Positions 49,386 through 60,054 of a stretch of DNA of 64,000 nt are shown piece by piece. The stretch is from Luzula sylvatica (lineage: Eukaryota; Streptophyta; Magnoliopsida; Poales; Juncaceae). The notes beneath the pieces were generated by a model, which worked only from the letters and a program-made list of their open reading frames with translations, did not search any database and was not told the origin of the DNA. A program made the position numbers and the translations under genes. The DNA is taken from positions 26,383,054-26,447,053 of the forward strand of contig OX326957.1 in NCBI GenBank assembly GCA_946800325.1, given 5' to 3'. The number at the start of each line of letters is the position of its first letter. The stretch's first letter is position 1.

Positions 49386-49705
49386 GAGGCCTTCTACCGT
49401 GCTTCCCAATTTTACCCAACTTTTCCTAATGATATTTCCAATGAAAGTTGGATGAAAAGTGTCTCCAATTTGTATCCCAAATTTCTTTCTATTAATAAAA
49501 TACAATTAAAAGTTCAATTAATTAATTTCTAATTAAACCAATCAATGATCTAATGAATTAAATTTCAATTAAAATAATCAAATCAAAATTAAAAATTTAA
49601 TTGGAAACAATATTAGGGTAAAATTAGGGACAGTTTTCATCCAACTTTAATTGGTGACTCATCAACAAAAGTTAGGTGAAATTGGGAGGCATATCATAAT
49701 ATTCC
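49386..49705. mobile_element. MULE-type MITE, 320 bp, upstream of transporter copy C
   Basis: Flanked by 9-bp ATATTTGTT at 49377-49385 and 49706-49714. About 15 bp in from each end, GCTTCCCAATTTTACCCAAC and the inverted GCCTCCCAATTTCACCTAAC match at 17 of 20 positions. The paralogous region near copy A (42570-42600) runs straight across with one such site, which serves as the empty site. No coding capacity. Confidence 0.82.
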
Positions 49706-49714
49706 ATATTTGTT

Positions 49715-50451
49715 TTATAACTTTGGGATTAACTATAGCTCAAGTTTTAAAGAACGCGACACGGTACAGTTTGACTTTAAAAAGATATACAAAAAATTAT
49801 TATAACGTAAACAAATTATATTTTAAAAGATATATTATACATACATATAGGTATAACATAATATAAAAAAATATATAAATTGTATTGTATTTAAAAAAAT
49901 GTACATCATATATGCAAAAATAAATAACAAGTATTGTATTTAAAAAAAATATATATCATATATCTAAAATATATAAGATACATTTTAAAAAGCATAACAC
50001 ATAAATATATATCATATATTTAAAACGGATATAAAACCTGAATGGAGGAAGGTATGCGTTTTGGATTGTGCATGGAATGCACAAAATGAAGTAAAAATTC
50101 GAAAAAAAATCAAACTGCCACGTATTTACCTTTGACTTTTACAACACAGAGAAAATTGTCAAATTGGATAAAATTGAATGGAAATGTCTATTTGTTTCCA
50201 ATCAAAGACTATTGATTTCAACTAATTTGCATCAACTAACATTTTTTTACAAATAATTAACACACTTGGGAGTTCAAAAGCCTGATGCTCATAATACATT
50301 TTATTATTGTTGCATATTACAAAATGATTAGGATTAGTCCAAATCACAAATTGTATTATTTTGAGTTGCTCGATGACTTTGAAACAATCAATTCACCAAT
50401 GCTTCTCGAGATTTTTAAGATTCAAATTTTCAATTTCGACATCTACAAATT
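49715..50451. other. Spacer between transporter copy C and the sulfurtransferase
   Basis: AT-rich. It keeps homology to the copy A upstream region for about 100 bp (to GTAAACAAA), then is unrelated. The 3' UTR of the sulfurtransferase must lie near its right end. Nothing else was seen. Confidence 0.5.
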
Positions 50452-52525
50452 TCAAGAACTTGTAGTAGAATCGATAGTAACAATCGTAGCATTTGGTTGG
50501 CATTCCCACTCGGTCCACGAACCATCGTACACCGGAATATCTTTCTTTCCGAGTCTGTATAAGCCCTGCAAAAAAAAAAATTAAAAAATAATTACCATTT
50601 TCCCCATTTTTTAACTTTAAAAAGCCATATTTTATAATCAACATTAAGTGTAATAATTAGTAATTACCACCGCTACTACGCATGCAGTAACGCCAGAGGC
50701 ACACGAAAGCACAATTGGTTTATCAAGAGAAATCCCTGTATATTATAATTTATACACAAATATAATTCGTTAATAATTACGATACATTTGTTACCAATCA
50801 ATTTGATTATGTCGTTACCTTCTTCGTCAAATCTTTTTTTAAGCTCCTCGAGAGGCAAGAATTCTTGCGAACTATCCACCATCTGCAAAATATACATGAA
50901 AAGAAAACAAGAGCAAATTAATTAAAGACAAGTATGTGCACCAAATTTTATGATAATAATTTTTTTTTATAATATTTTCAAATATACATCTGGGAAAGGA
51001 ACACATTTGCTTCCTGGTATATGTCCGCTTCTAATTCCTTTGCGTGGTTCTGGAGAAGTACCGTCAAATCTACATAAATTTAAAAATTGAAAAAGTTCAT
51101 TAAATTTTTTTCCCAGTCGCTGTAAATTCTATTGACTTCACGGAATATTTATTTTCCCACAATTTTGCGACTCGCTTCGAAACTTTTTCTTTTTGAGGTA
51201 TGAATAAATTTGTAAACTATATAAGTATGAATTTTGAGCTTTTATATACAAAAAAAATTTGTAAAAGATGAGAGGGTTTAAAAGAAAAATACCTCCCTCT
51301 TACTCTTGCATCAATATGCTGGTAAGCTCGGTCTTTGATATTTTGTTTTATCTGCTTAATCATATTTAATTAATGCTAGTGACATAATACAAACAGATAG
51401 GACATGTATTTCTTGTGTGCATATATATGTAATTTCCATTGCATACCCTTGCAAAGTAAAATTATGCAATGATACCCCCGAAAAATACATAATCAAATAC
51501 AAAAGGGTTACCTTTTCTAGATCCCAAATTAGATGAGGTTGTAGTTCCACCTTAAATGTCACATTACTCGCCTATAATAAGTAAACAAATTAAAACAAAT
51601 TACTAGTAAGTAGATATAAAACTATACTGAAAATCGTTATTAGATGTGAGAAAATTACTGAATTGCCCTTGTAGTACGATTCGACTGCTTGAATAGAAGA
51701 TTTAAACTTTGAAACTAAATCAGTAGATTCGGTACAAGATTCCAACTCGAATCCTGAATCTTTCCATTTTGGGAAACCTCCATCCAATACATAAATATTA
51801 TCATGGCCAAAAACCCTAAACATCCTGCTCAATTTGAAAAGTACACCAATAACCCATCTTTAATTTTAGGGTTCTGGAGAATAATTTGTCTGCAATTTTT
51901 AGGGTCAAAGTAAAATGTTACCACCAAACACGAGCTACGCTATAGGCTCCCTTTCCATCATAGACAATTATTTTGTTTTCATTTGTTATTTCCAGAGCCG
52001 AAATTGCTAATCCAAATGCCTCTTCCGAAGGCATCATATGTGGTAACTATTTAAAATAAAAATTAAAAAATTTAGTGTTTCGAGATAATAGAATATTACA
52101 TGTAGTAGAGTTCTTATTTTTGTACATTTGTGGTTCGATCTGAGATTCCGTCTATGTCGAAATATAATGCGCCTGGTATATGAGAAGCCTGGATAAAATA
52201 TCGGTGTTAAAAGTTAAAAGAATGTAAATAAAATGAAATGTTGGGCAAATAAAGAAGAAATGTCGAATGAGAAGTTAGTAAACCTGATATTCTTGAAAAG
52301 CATCTCTGTTTTCGAATGGCATGTACCATGATGCGTCCAAGATCTAATAGACATAAAAACCGAGACAAATTAGAGAACATAATTTCAACAAAAAAAGAAG
52401 GATCATGCTTTTTTTTTAGAATAAGAAGAAATAATGGTTAATTTTATGTCATGCACCTTTAGGTTAGGATTGTGAAGATTGGCATGCAACCATTGAGCAG
52501 AAATAATAGGATCATCATTGTCCAT
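50452..52525 (-). CDS. STR: Thiosulfate/3-mercaptopyruvate sulfurtransferase, two rhodanese domains
   Basis: Transfers sulfur from 3-mercaptopyruvate or thiosulfate to thiol acceptors or cyanide. Eleven exons: 52525-52457, 52343-52284, 52188-52126, 52046-51922, 51824-51659, 51571-51512, 51351-51293, 51069-50988, 50882-50819, 50735-50668 and 50565-50452, giving 309 residues. The N-terminal rhodanese domain holds ILDASWYMP, HIPGALYFDIDGISD, VYDGKGAYSVARVWW and VLDGGFPKW. The C-terminal domain holds HIDARVRGRFDG, RSGHIPGSKCVPFPD and the active-site loop CASGVTAC, then VYDGSWTEW. Most plant relatives read CGTGVTAC; the nucleophilic Cys is kept here. It starts MDNDDPIISAQW, with no targeting peptide, so a cytosolic form is likely. 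A 5' UTR intron seems to use a GC donor at 52832-52831 (AG/GCAAGT). Confidence 0.92.
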
Positions 52526-52878
52526 GATAATTTCGAATCTGAATAAGTTGAGAGATGCTATGATTAAACCTAATTACTGCACAATTAAACAAAATACTTT
52601 TGCTCTTAAACAAAATGAAGAGAATATTTGATATTTTATACTCCATCAGGCAATTTTTCCTAATTTCTCTAGCCGCTCAATTGGGTGAGCAGAATTCATT
52701 CGTAAAATAAACATGATAAATTCAACAAAAAATAAAACATTAAAAGATAGCTTCGATTTACACGATGGAAAAATATAATAAAAACTTCTACATCGAAAAG
52801 TACAGAAAAGGAGAAAAAAAATGGGAACTTGCCTTGAGAGGGGAGAAAAATGGAGGCTGAAGAGACTGGTGGAAGAGA

Positions 52879-53070
52879 GGTTAGTAGGATGATGGAAAGA
52901 TATTTTATTTTATTTTGACGAGTATTATAAATTAAATACAAGTTGAGGTCAGTAGAAAGATGGAAAGATATTTTATTTTATTTTATTTTATCTTGACGAG
53001 TATTATAAATTATAAATTAAATACAAGTTGAGGTTAATAGGAAGATGGAAGAGAGGTTAGTAGAAAAATG
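52879..53070. repeat. Degenerate tandem repeat, unit about 68-85 bp
   Basis: The words AGGTTAGTAG, GATGGAAAGATATTTTATTTTATTTT, GACGAGTATTATAAATT and AAATACAAGTTGAGGT recur in that order starting near 52879, 52946 and 53031. Copy length varies through extra TTTTA and TATAAATT units. It lies just upstream of the sulfurtransferase transcription unit. Confidence 0.75.
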
Positions 53071-53945
53071 ACATTATATAAAACGAGTTTGAAATATTCC
53101 ATTTTTTCTGTGGCATGGAAGAATGTGGCTATATCCTGCTTGTGCAGATTGACGAGTACGATGATACATGACTAGATGAATACTAGTCCGGATTTTAGGT
53201 TTTTTTTTTTTGAAAAATATGATTTATTATGTAAAAAATAAATATAATTACAATATAACTATTAAAGATCATAAGAAATTTTGTGGTTCGTTGATAGAAT
53301 AATTGTTTATTTTGTGAGAGGTCATGCTTTCGAATCTTACAAGTTATAATTTAATAATTTATTTTTTCCAAAATATAATTCAAATATGAAAAAATAGTTT
53401 ATACGATATTTGAACATTGAATCTATTGGAAAAAATCTGGAGCCTCAACCAAATATGCCACAAAATCACATGTGACTAAATTTATTAATCTACTTTTGAA
53501 TACTTAATTGGATACATGGTCTATTTTCAAACTAGGGTTCGGATACTTGAAAATCTGGGATCGGGCTTGCGCGGACGGCGGGACGAGTATGCTAATTTTA
53601 TTTTTTTTATTTTATATGAATGATAAATTTTTATGATGATAATAATAATATTATAGTAAAATAAAATTATTTCATGTTGTATTAATCTCATCATGTTACG
53701 TAACTAATTTAATTATAATAAAACATCAATAATATATTTTGAATTATATTATGTTTTGGTAGAAAATTACTCATTTTTATCAAATTTTAATACAAATATT
53801 TAAACAAATAATATTATCTGAAGCATAACACAATTTTACGAAAACAACTACAAAAATGATATCATTATTGCTCATAATAATTCAATGGTGGACTTGTTTG
53901 ATATGATAAAATATGAAGGAAAAACTAGAATTCTAGAGATATCAA
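53071..53945. other. AT-rich spacer
   Basis: No gene. A short GC-rich patch (53560-53590) stands out but has no defined structure. Confidence 0.4.
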
Positions 53946-54060
53946 CTATGTTGCATGGATACTGATACGGGTATTGTATCCGATACGATACATTAATTTT
54001 TAAAAAATTACGGATACAAATACGGCTATATAATTATTATTTTAATATATTTATGTTGTA
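53946..54060 (+). mobile_element. Partial copy of the GAD-intron MITE
   Basis: Begins CTATGTTGCATGGATACTGA and continues with GGGTATTGTATCCGATACGATAC, the same ordered motifs as the left end of the element at 7149. The right terminus was not found, so this is a truncated or diverged relative. Confidence 0.7.
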
Positions 54061-54107
54061 TATAATAAATAAATAAATAATAAATTAACAATATTTTTAA
54101 ATTAAAT

Positions 54108-54211
54108 ATCACAACTTCTCTTTCGCTTCTCGACCAAACCCCTCACAATAACTTCTCTTTCCCTCGACCAAACCCCTCACAATAACTTCTCTTTCCCTCG
54201 ACCAAACCCCT
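54108..54211 (+). repeat. 34-bp tandem repeat, three copies
   Basis: CACAATAACTTCTCTTTCCC...CGACCAAACCCCT is exactly duplicated at 54144-54177 and 54178-54211, with a diverged first copy from about 54108. The surrounding pyrimidine-rich sequence (to 54340) resembles a plant 5' UTR, but no gene follows. Confidence 0.8.
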
Positions 54212-54379
54212 CTTCGCTTCTCTTTCGCTTCTTCGCCGCTTTTCTCTACTCTCTCGTACGTCTCCCTCTCGCACTCTCAACCCTAGGAACCGCATCTCTT
54301 TTCTCCTATCTTGGTTTTTTTTTCTTCTTTGATGTGCTTGCTTGTTTTTATTTATCGCGATACTAAGGTTTAAGCTATA

Positions 54380-55440
54380 CTAGGAGAATACTCGCGCTAC
54401 GCGGCGAGTATGTAAATTATTTTTTTCATTGTAATACAATTATATATTTGTATAATAATATCATCTTAATAAAACTTATTTGAATTCATTTATCTATGAT
54501 TTTTCATATGTTTTACAATTATTTTACATTGTGATAACAAAAAATCTCATGTTTTTAATCAAATAATAATACTTATAATAGTGTCATTATATAGTAATAT
54601 ATAAGAATAAGATATAATACAATTTTACGAAAAACGTAAGAACAAATATTATATCATTGTTCACAATATTTCATACAATATCAAATATTAAAATAATGAA
54701 TCATACAACATATGTAGTAACACATTATTAATTACATAGTAGTAATAACTTTTATTGATTCAAATTTGAATGAAAAATATAAAATAATATACAACTTTAT
54801 AATGGAAGTAATTTAATATATAATCATTTTAATTTAATTTATAATAAACATAAATACAAATTATTTTATATCATATGATTTTTTTTATTTTATATTTTTG
54901 TAAAATAACAATACAATTTGATAGGTGTTTATAAGTCTGAAAAGTTATTTAGATGCATAAACTATTTTTTTAATTCTATTATTTTTTGAAAAGGTTTTGT
55001 TTGTTTAAAAACACAAATATAATCTACTTAGTATTATATGAGATTCTTATTGTTATAATTTAAAAATAATAATAACAATACTTAAAAAATTTATTATGCA
55101 AATAAAATTCTTAAATGTTTTTTATGTAAATATGTATTTTTTGCATTATATTTTTTTACATAATATCTTTACAAAATGAAATCATGAAAATGTACATATG
55201 AACTATGATAATATGGATGTCAAAATAAATCGAAAATAAAAATGAATATATTTGATGGGTTTATAAATTAAATTTTCAAAATAATACTAATATATGTTGT
55301 ATGTTTTATAATATTACATATTAAATTATTAGTGTTTCATATATAAACTTTTCATATTCCATTGCATTCACATTTGATCATGTAATCTTATGTGAAATGT
55401 TAAACAATTGATTAGACTTGGTCTAATATGATTCTAACCA
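54380..55440 (-). mobile_element. Helitron-like element, minus orientation
   Basis: Read on the minus strand, the left boundary ends in a hairpin ACTCGCCGCGTAGCGCGAGT (54409-54390), then ATTCTCCTAG at 54380 followed by host T: the classic Helitron 3' terminus (GC hairpin, about 7 bases, CTAG/T). The interior is AT-rich and, near 55340-55400, shares inverted sequence with the element ending at 58474 (CACATTTGATCATGTAA). The 5' TC end is not resolved, so the right boundary is approximate. No Rep/helicase coding. Confidence 0.6.
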
Positions 55441-55888
55441 ATAATAATATGCCACATTATTAAAGTATGATGATGTGACTTTCTAAGAATGCTTAAAACA
55501 TGGTGTAAAATAATAACACATAAATTACTACACAAAATATGATCTTCAAAAAATCTAACAAAAAATTAAAGATTGAGATTAAACCATATCACTACATCTA
55601 ATGATTCAAATTAATACTAAAAATATAATCATACAAAATAGATGTCTTAAATGATCAAATATAATATTAATGCATGTGATGAAGCCACGTCACACAATTT
55701 AATGGTTAATAATCATGATAAACATGACGATGTGGGTTCATGAGGAGGCTCAAGATAGGTACAAAATAAAGGGTTGGATAAATTCGGTGATTAAGACAAA
55801 GTTCAAACAACAAATCCAGTCAAATAAATTCCGTATTTTTTGCAATAATAAATTTGGGAACTTTTTCATACACAGGATTTGAGAAGCC

Positions 55889-56699
55889 ATGAGATTAGAG
55901 AAGTGCTGGTTCTGTTCTTCCACCGTTTATCCTGGTCATGGTATTCAGTTCGTAAGAAACGATGCCAAGGTTTGTTTATTTATCTCGCATTTCTTATCTC
56001 ACTTTAATCTTCAAAAGAAAGACTATTCTTTCTTTAATTGGTCTCCCCCAAAAGAAATTTACCTTCAATTGTGGAAATTGAATTAAACCCAATTTTTTTA
56101 GATATTTCGGTTTTGCCGATCAAAATGCCACAAAAACTTCAAAATGAAGAGAAATCCTCGCAAGGTGAAATGGACAAAGGCATATAGGCGCTTACGCGGC
56201 AAGGACATGACTCAGGTACTTAACTATATAATTATTAGGGTTTAGGGTTTTTGTTAAAATTACAAACCCTTCTTTATTCGTCTTCCTTTTTTAATTAGGA
56301 TTCGACATTTGAATTCGAGAGGAAGAGAAACAGGCCAGAGAGATACGATCGCAACGTGACCGCAGAAACCCTCAAAGCAATTCCAAAGATTATCAAGACT
56401 CGTGCACAAAGAGAGGAAGCTCACATTAAGAAGCGGTAAGTAAATTAAAACAAATTTATATTATATATATTATAAGGTTAATAAATATTAATGAATGGCA
56501 AAATTGTAAAATTGGTGACAGGTTAAAGCCGGGTCAGAAGTTGACGAAGAAGGGGGAGAAGGTGGAGTTGGAACAGAGCATAAGTATCGTAAAGCATCCT
56601 TTGGCTTTGAAGGAGGATCCTTCTCTTACTCTTCCGCAGAAAATCAATGTCACGGTTTCTCATGCCCAAAAAGTCGAAATCGCCCCTATGGAAGAGTGA
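55889..56699 (+). CDS. RLP24: Ribosome biogenesis protein RLP24
   Basis: A nuclear 60S pre-ribosome factor related to ribosomal protein eL24; it recruits the AAA-ATPase that later exchanges it for eL24. Exons 55889-55969, 56102-56215, 56299-56435 and 56522-56699 give 169 residues, close to plant and animal RLP24. The start [18 protein letters not shown] and [20 protein letters not shown] hold the four-Cys zinc-binding motif (CxxC, then CxxxC) of the eL24e fold. [15 protein letters not shown] and the basic [16 protein letters not shown] segment follow. The C-terminal tail is less conserved and ends MEE. The gene lies between two inverted Helitron ends but looks intact. Confidence 0.95.
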
Positions 56700-57129
56700 T
56701 TATACTAATAGTAATATTCGATTACAAAAACCTGGTTGAGATTTTGATCTTCGTTTTGTTCTTTGGAACCTAGATTATGCAAAAATTGGATTAAGTTTTG
56801 AGTTGATGGTAGTCATATTTGTGCTTGTCTTTTCAAATCTAATATTATTTTGCATTGAAATGATATAAAACAATTAATTGAGCAAAAAAACAAGTTCCAT
56901 TGATAGCAGGGTTGTTAACGAACCAATTAATTGAGCAAAAAAACAAGTTCTAGTGATAGTAGGGTTGTTTCGAACGAACCAAATCATGTTTGAGTTCGGT
57001 TCAAAACTTATCGAACATTGTTCGGTTTGGTTCGAAACTTATCGAATATTATTTGGTTCGGTTCGTTAATATTCTGAACGGTTCGGTTCGTTCGATATTT
57101 GTTCGAAAACATACGAAAATTCATATTTA

Positions 57130-57605
57130 ATATTTTTTTATATTTTATTATAAAAATATCAAATTAAAAACCTTAAAAATATTAATAAAACATAAACTAA
57201 AATTTTAACTCTTTTAAAATAAAAAAGAAAATAACATTTATAATCTACACACAATATAGATATAACTAAAATAAAACCTTGACTTATAAAGAAAAAGAAA
57301 TGAGCCATTGTTTATATGGGTCTTTAACATGAGTTTCAATTTAGGATGATCAATTTGAGTATGAGCTCTAATTTATATTGATTAATAAATATAATAATTG
57401 AACATTCGAACGAACACATTCCAGTTCGGTTTGTTAGTTATCAAACAATATCCGGTTCGGTTCGATTAGAATTCAAATTGGTTATCAAACGAACAATTAG
57501 CGAACGAACTCGAATCAAACTCGATCGAACATTGAACTTCAAACAAAGCTCACAGTCTTAATTGATAGTGTATAATTCTAATTGATATTTTACAGTATTC
57601 AAACA
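57130..57605. repeat. Direct repeat X, copy 1
   Basis: Shares ordered blocks with 58478-58930: TTAATAAAAC, TTTTAACTCTTTTA, TAACATTT, TTTAACATGAGTTT, GAGCTCTAATTT, CACATTCCAGTT, ATCCGGTTCGGTTCGAT and ACAATTAGCGAACGAA. Preceding sequence (56960-57120) is dense in GGTTCG / CGAAC words, giving many short inverted repeats. Probably part of an old transposon. Confidence 0.7.
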
Positions 57606-58474
57606 TAGTGTACCATATTCAAACGATTATTTCACATTATGTTACATGATCAAATGTGAATACAAATAGAATTTGAAAAGTTTAAATATTTAACACTAAT
57701 AAATTAATATATACTATCATTAAAAATATATAAAATATTATTAGTATTTATTAAAATATAATTTTAGAAAATTATGAAATATATTAACTTGAATTTTATC
57801 TTTATTTTGAATTTCATATTATCATACATCCAATAATTTTTCTCTAGCTTAAAGTTATGAAAACATTCATGTAAGAAAATACAATATCAAAATAAATATA
57901 ATTACACTAATGACTTGTGAGTCTAATTATTAGTATTTTTAAAACTATAATTTTAAAAATTATACATGCTACTTAGTATGTTATATTTGTATTTTTATTC
58001 AATAAAAAATTAATGTTAATCTTTTAAAAAAATAATAAAAATGAAAGATATTAATTTACCGAACACAAATAACTTCCTCGTCTCATAAAATATTTTTTTC
58101 AATAATAAACATGAAAGATAAAATTTACCGAACACAAATAATTTCTTCAACTTTTAAAATGCAATTATTCTTATTTTTAGATACATAAATATATAAATAT
58201 CATATGATTTTTATTTTTATTTATGTCTACGCATGTTATTTCGCTTATCTTATAGTAGAATTTTTGTATGTCATATTAGAACACTAAATAAATATTTTGT
58301 ATTGTGTTAGATTCAAAAATAATATAATAATTTTGTCTTCATCGAACTCTTTAATTAATATGTTTTTTATTTTCAAAGAATGTTATGGTTGTTTTAAAAA
58401 AATCACAACTAAAATATTTTGTGTTTGACAAACAAATGAAACAAACTCGCCGCGAAGCGCGGGTAATCTCCTAG
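57606..58474 (+). mobile_element. Helitron-like element, plus orientation
   Basis: Ends with hairpin ACTCGCCGCGAAGCGCGGGT (58445-58464), then AATCTCCTAG at 58474 followed by host T. The left end is approximate. The interior near 57635-57700 is the inverted counterpart of 55320-55400 in the other Helitron-like element. The 3' flank (TATTAATAAAAC) starts copy 2 of direct repeat X at the point where copy 1 reads AATATTAATAAAAC, consistent with insertion between A and T. No coding sequence. Confidence 0.6.
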
Positions 58475-58477
58475 TAT

Positions 58478-58930
58478 TAATAAAACACACTCAAATTTTA
58501 ACTCTTTTACATAAAAAAATAAAATAACATTTTTAATCTACACAAAATATAAATTTAACTAAAATAAAATCTGAACTTATACAAACAAAAATGAAATACA
58601 AAATATACCTATTTTTGCCACTGAAAAAGAAATACAATTATTTGAACTCATTGTTATATGGGCATTTAACATGAGTTTTAATTTAGAATGATCAAATTGA
58701 TCATGAGCTCTAATTTGTATTGATTAATTAATATAATAATCGAGCATTCGAACGACCACATTCCAGTTTGAATTCGGTTCGTTAGTTATCGAACTAATAT
58801 CCGGTTCGGTTCGATAAGAATTCAAACGGTTATCAAACGAACAATTAGCGAACGAAGTCGAATCAAACTCGAACGAACATCGAACTTCAAACAAACCTCA
58901 AACCCTAATTGATAGTGTACAGTATTCAAG
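58478..58930. repeat. Direct repeat X, copy 2
   Basis: A diverged partner of 57130-57605 in the same orientation, with an extra ~70 bp near 58580-58650. It begins immediately after the Helitron-like end and ends near AATTGATAGTGTACAGTATTC. Confidence 0.7.
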
Positions 58931-59027
58931 CATAGTCACAACAGATGAAATGGAAAAAATGCACATTTTACAACATGACTATTTTTACTAGAATTTATTG
59001 ATTTAAATTAAACATGTATTGAATGTT

Positions 59028-59920
59028 TTAAACAAATCCGCCTCGGTCTCTGGCGAAGCAACGAAGGTGTCGATGTATCTTTGTTTTTATCCACTGCCTG
59101 TCACACGGCAGGTACGCCTGGATCGTATAATCGTACCTACAATTCAAACGAATTATGTCGTAACGTGAAAAAATATCAGAAATAAAATAAATAAAACTTA
59201 CACCAAAGCACTTAAATCGTTCATTCCGTCTAAGAAATTGAACAGATCAGAAATGTCGTAAGTCAAGTCCTGCCTTGTTGGGTTAAAATCTCGGAGTTTC
59301 GTCTCGTACATTGCGCACAGTCCTGCCAATTTCACAAAATAGCCCTTGTAAGAATAATAATTACGAATAATAGATGGTTCGGTCTAATTAACGGTGATAA
59401 TCGCAAATTAAAAGGGTTACCTTCCATTGCTTGACCAATCGAATCATAGTCGAGAAATGTCCTTGTTATTCGATTTGAGGATGGTTGCATTAATATAATG
59501 GTATGCTTGTTATTTGCCTGAAATTAAAAAAAAGAAGATATGTAATCATGAAAAATATCCTATATCCAAGATCAATATTCATGAGATAAAACCCAATTAA
59601 ACAAAAAATAAGAACCATCAGAAATTCACAGGTGCAATTAATCCTCGCTAAAACTTCAATTTTGCATAACTAAACCTCAACAATGCAAATAATAATCATT
59701 CAGACTCAATTAGCCTCAATTTAACCTTATCATGACTATACAGAGGAAAAAGAACAAACGAAGGAATTGGTATTTCTACAGGAATGCAGAGAAAGTTCTG
59801 AATTGAATACATAAAATTCAAAAACGAGATAATTTATTGGATTCGATATTAAAAAATGAAACCCACGACAGTATAAAAAGGCAAATTGAAAGAGATACGG
59901 GAAGGTGGGAGGCTCACCAT
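59028..59920 (-). CDS. ERH: Enhancer of rudimentary homolog (ERH)
   Basis: A small conserved nuclear protein of about 104-109 residues, linked in animals and fission yeast to RNA processing and decay complexes. Coding exons: 59920-59918 (ATG only), 59517-59421, 59322-59202 and 59136-59028, giving 109 residues, the same as the plant family. Landmarks are HTIILMQPSSNRITRTFLDYDS, IGQAMEGLCAMYE, LTYDISDLFNFLDGMNDLSALVY and AYLPCDRQWIK. The start codon directly abuts the donor (ATG/GTGAGC); the next exon begins GCA AAT AAC in phase 0. No alternative in-frame Met precedes the conserved HTIILMQ. The last ~12 residues differ from the usual tail. Introns of 400, 98 and 65 bp. Confidence 0.92.
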
Positions 59921-60054
59921 GGATTTTTGCGCCGATTTAAGGAGAAAGTGGTCGAAGCAGCTTATTCGAGGGTTTTACGGAACACAAAAGTCAGTGATGA
60001 AACGTCACTGACTCAGCCCACTCAAAGTATCCAACACGAAATAAAGAATTAATG

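Noticed and set aside
53560..53590. A third Helitron 3' end (GC-rich patch before AGTATGC)
   Set aside because: No hairpin at the right distance and no CTAG/T terminus.
59837..60052. A 71-codon plus-strand frame overlapping the ERH start
   Set aside because: It is antisense to the ERH first exon and intron, has no family resemblance and ends in ordinary AT-rich sequence.
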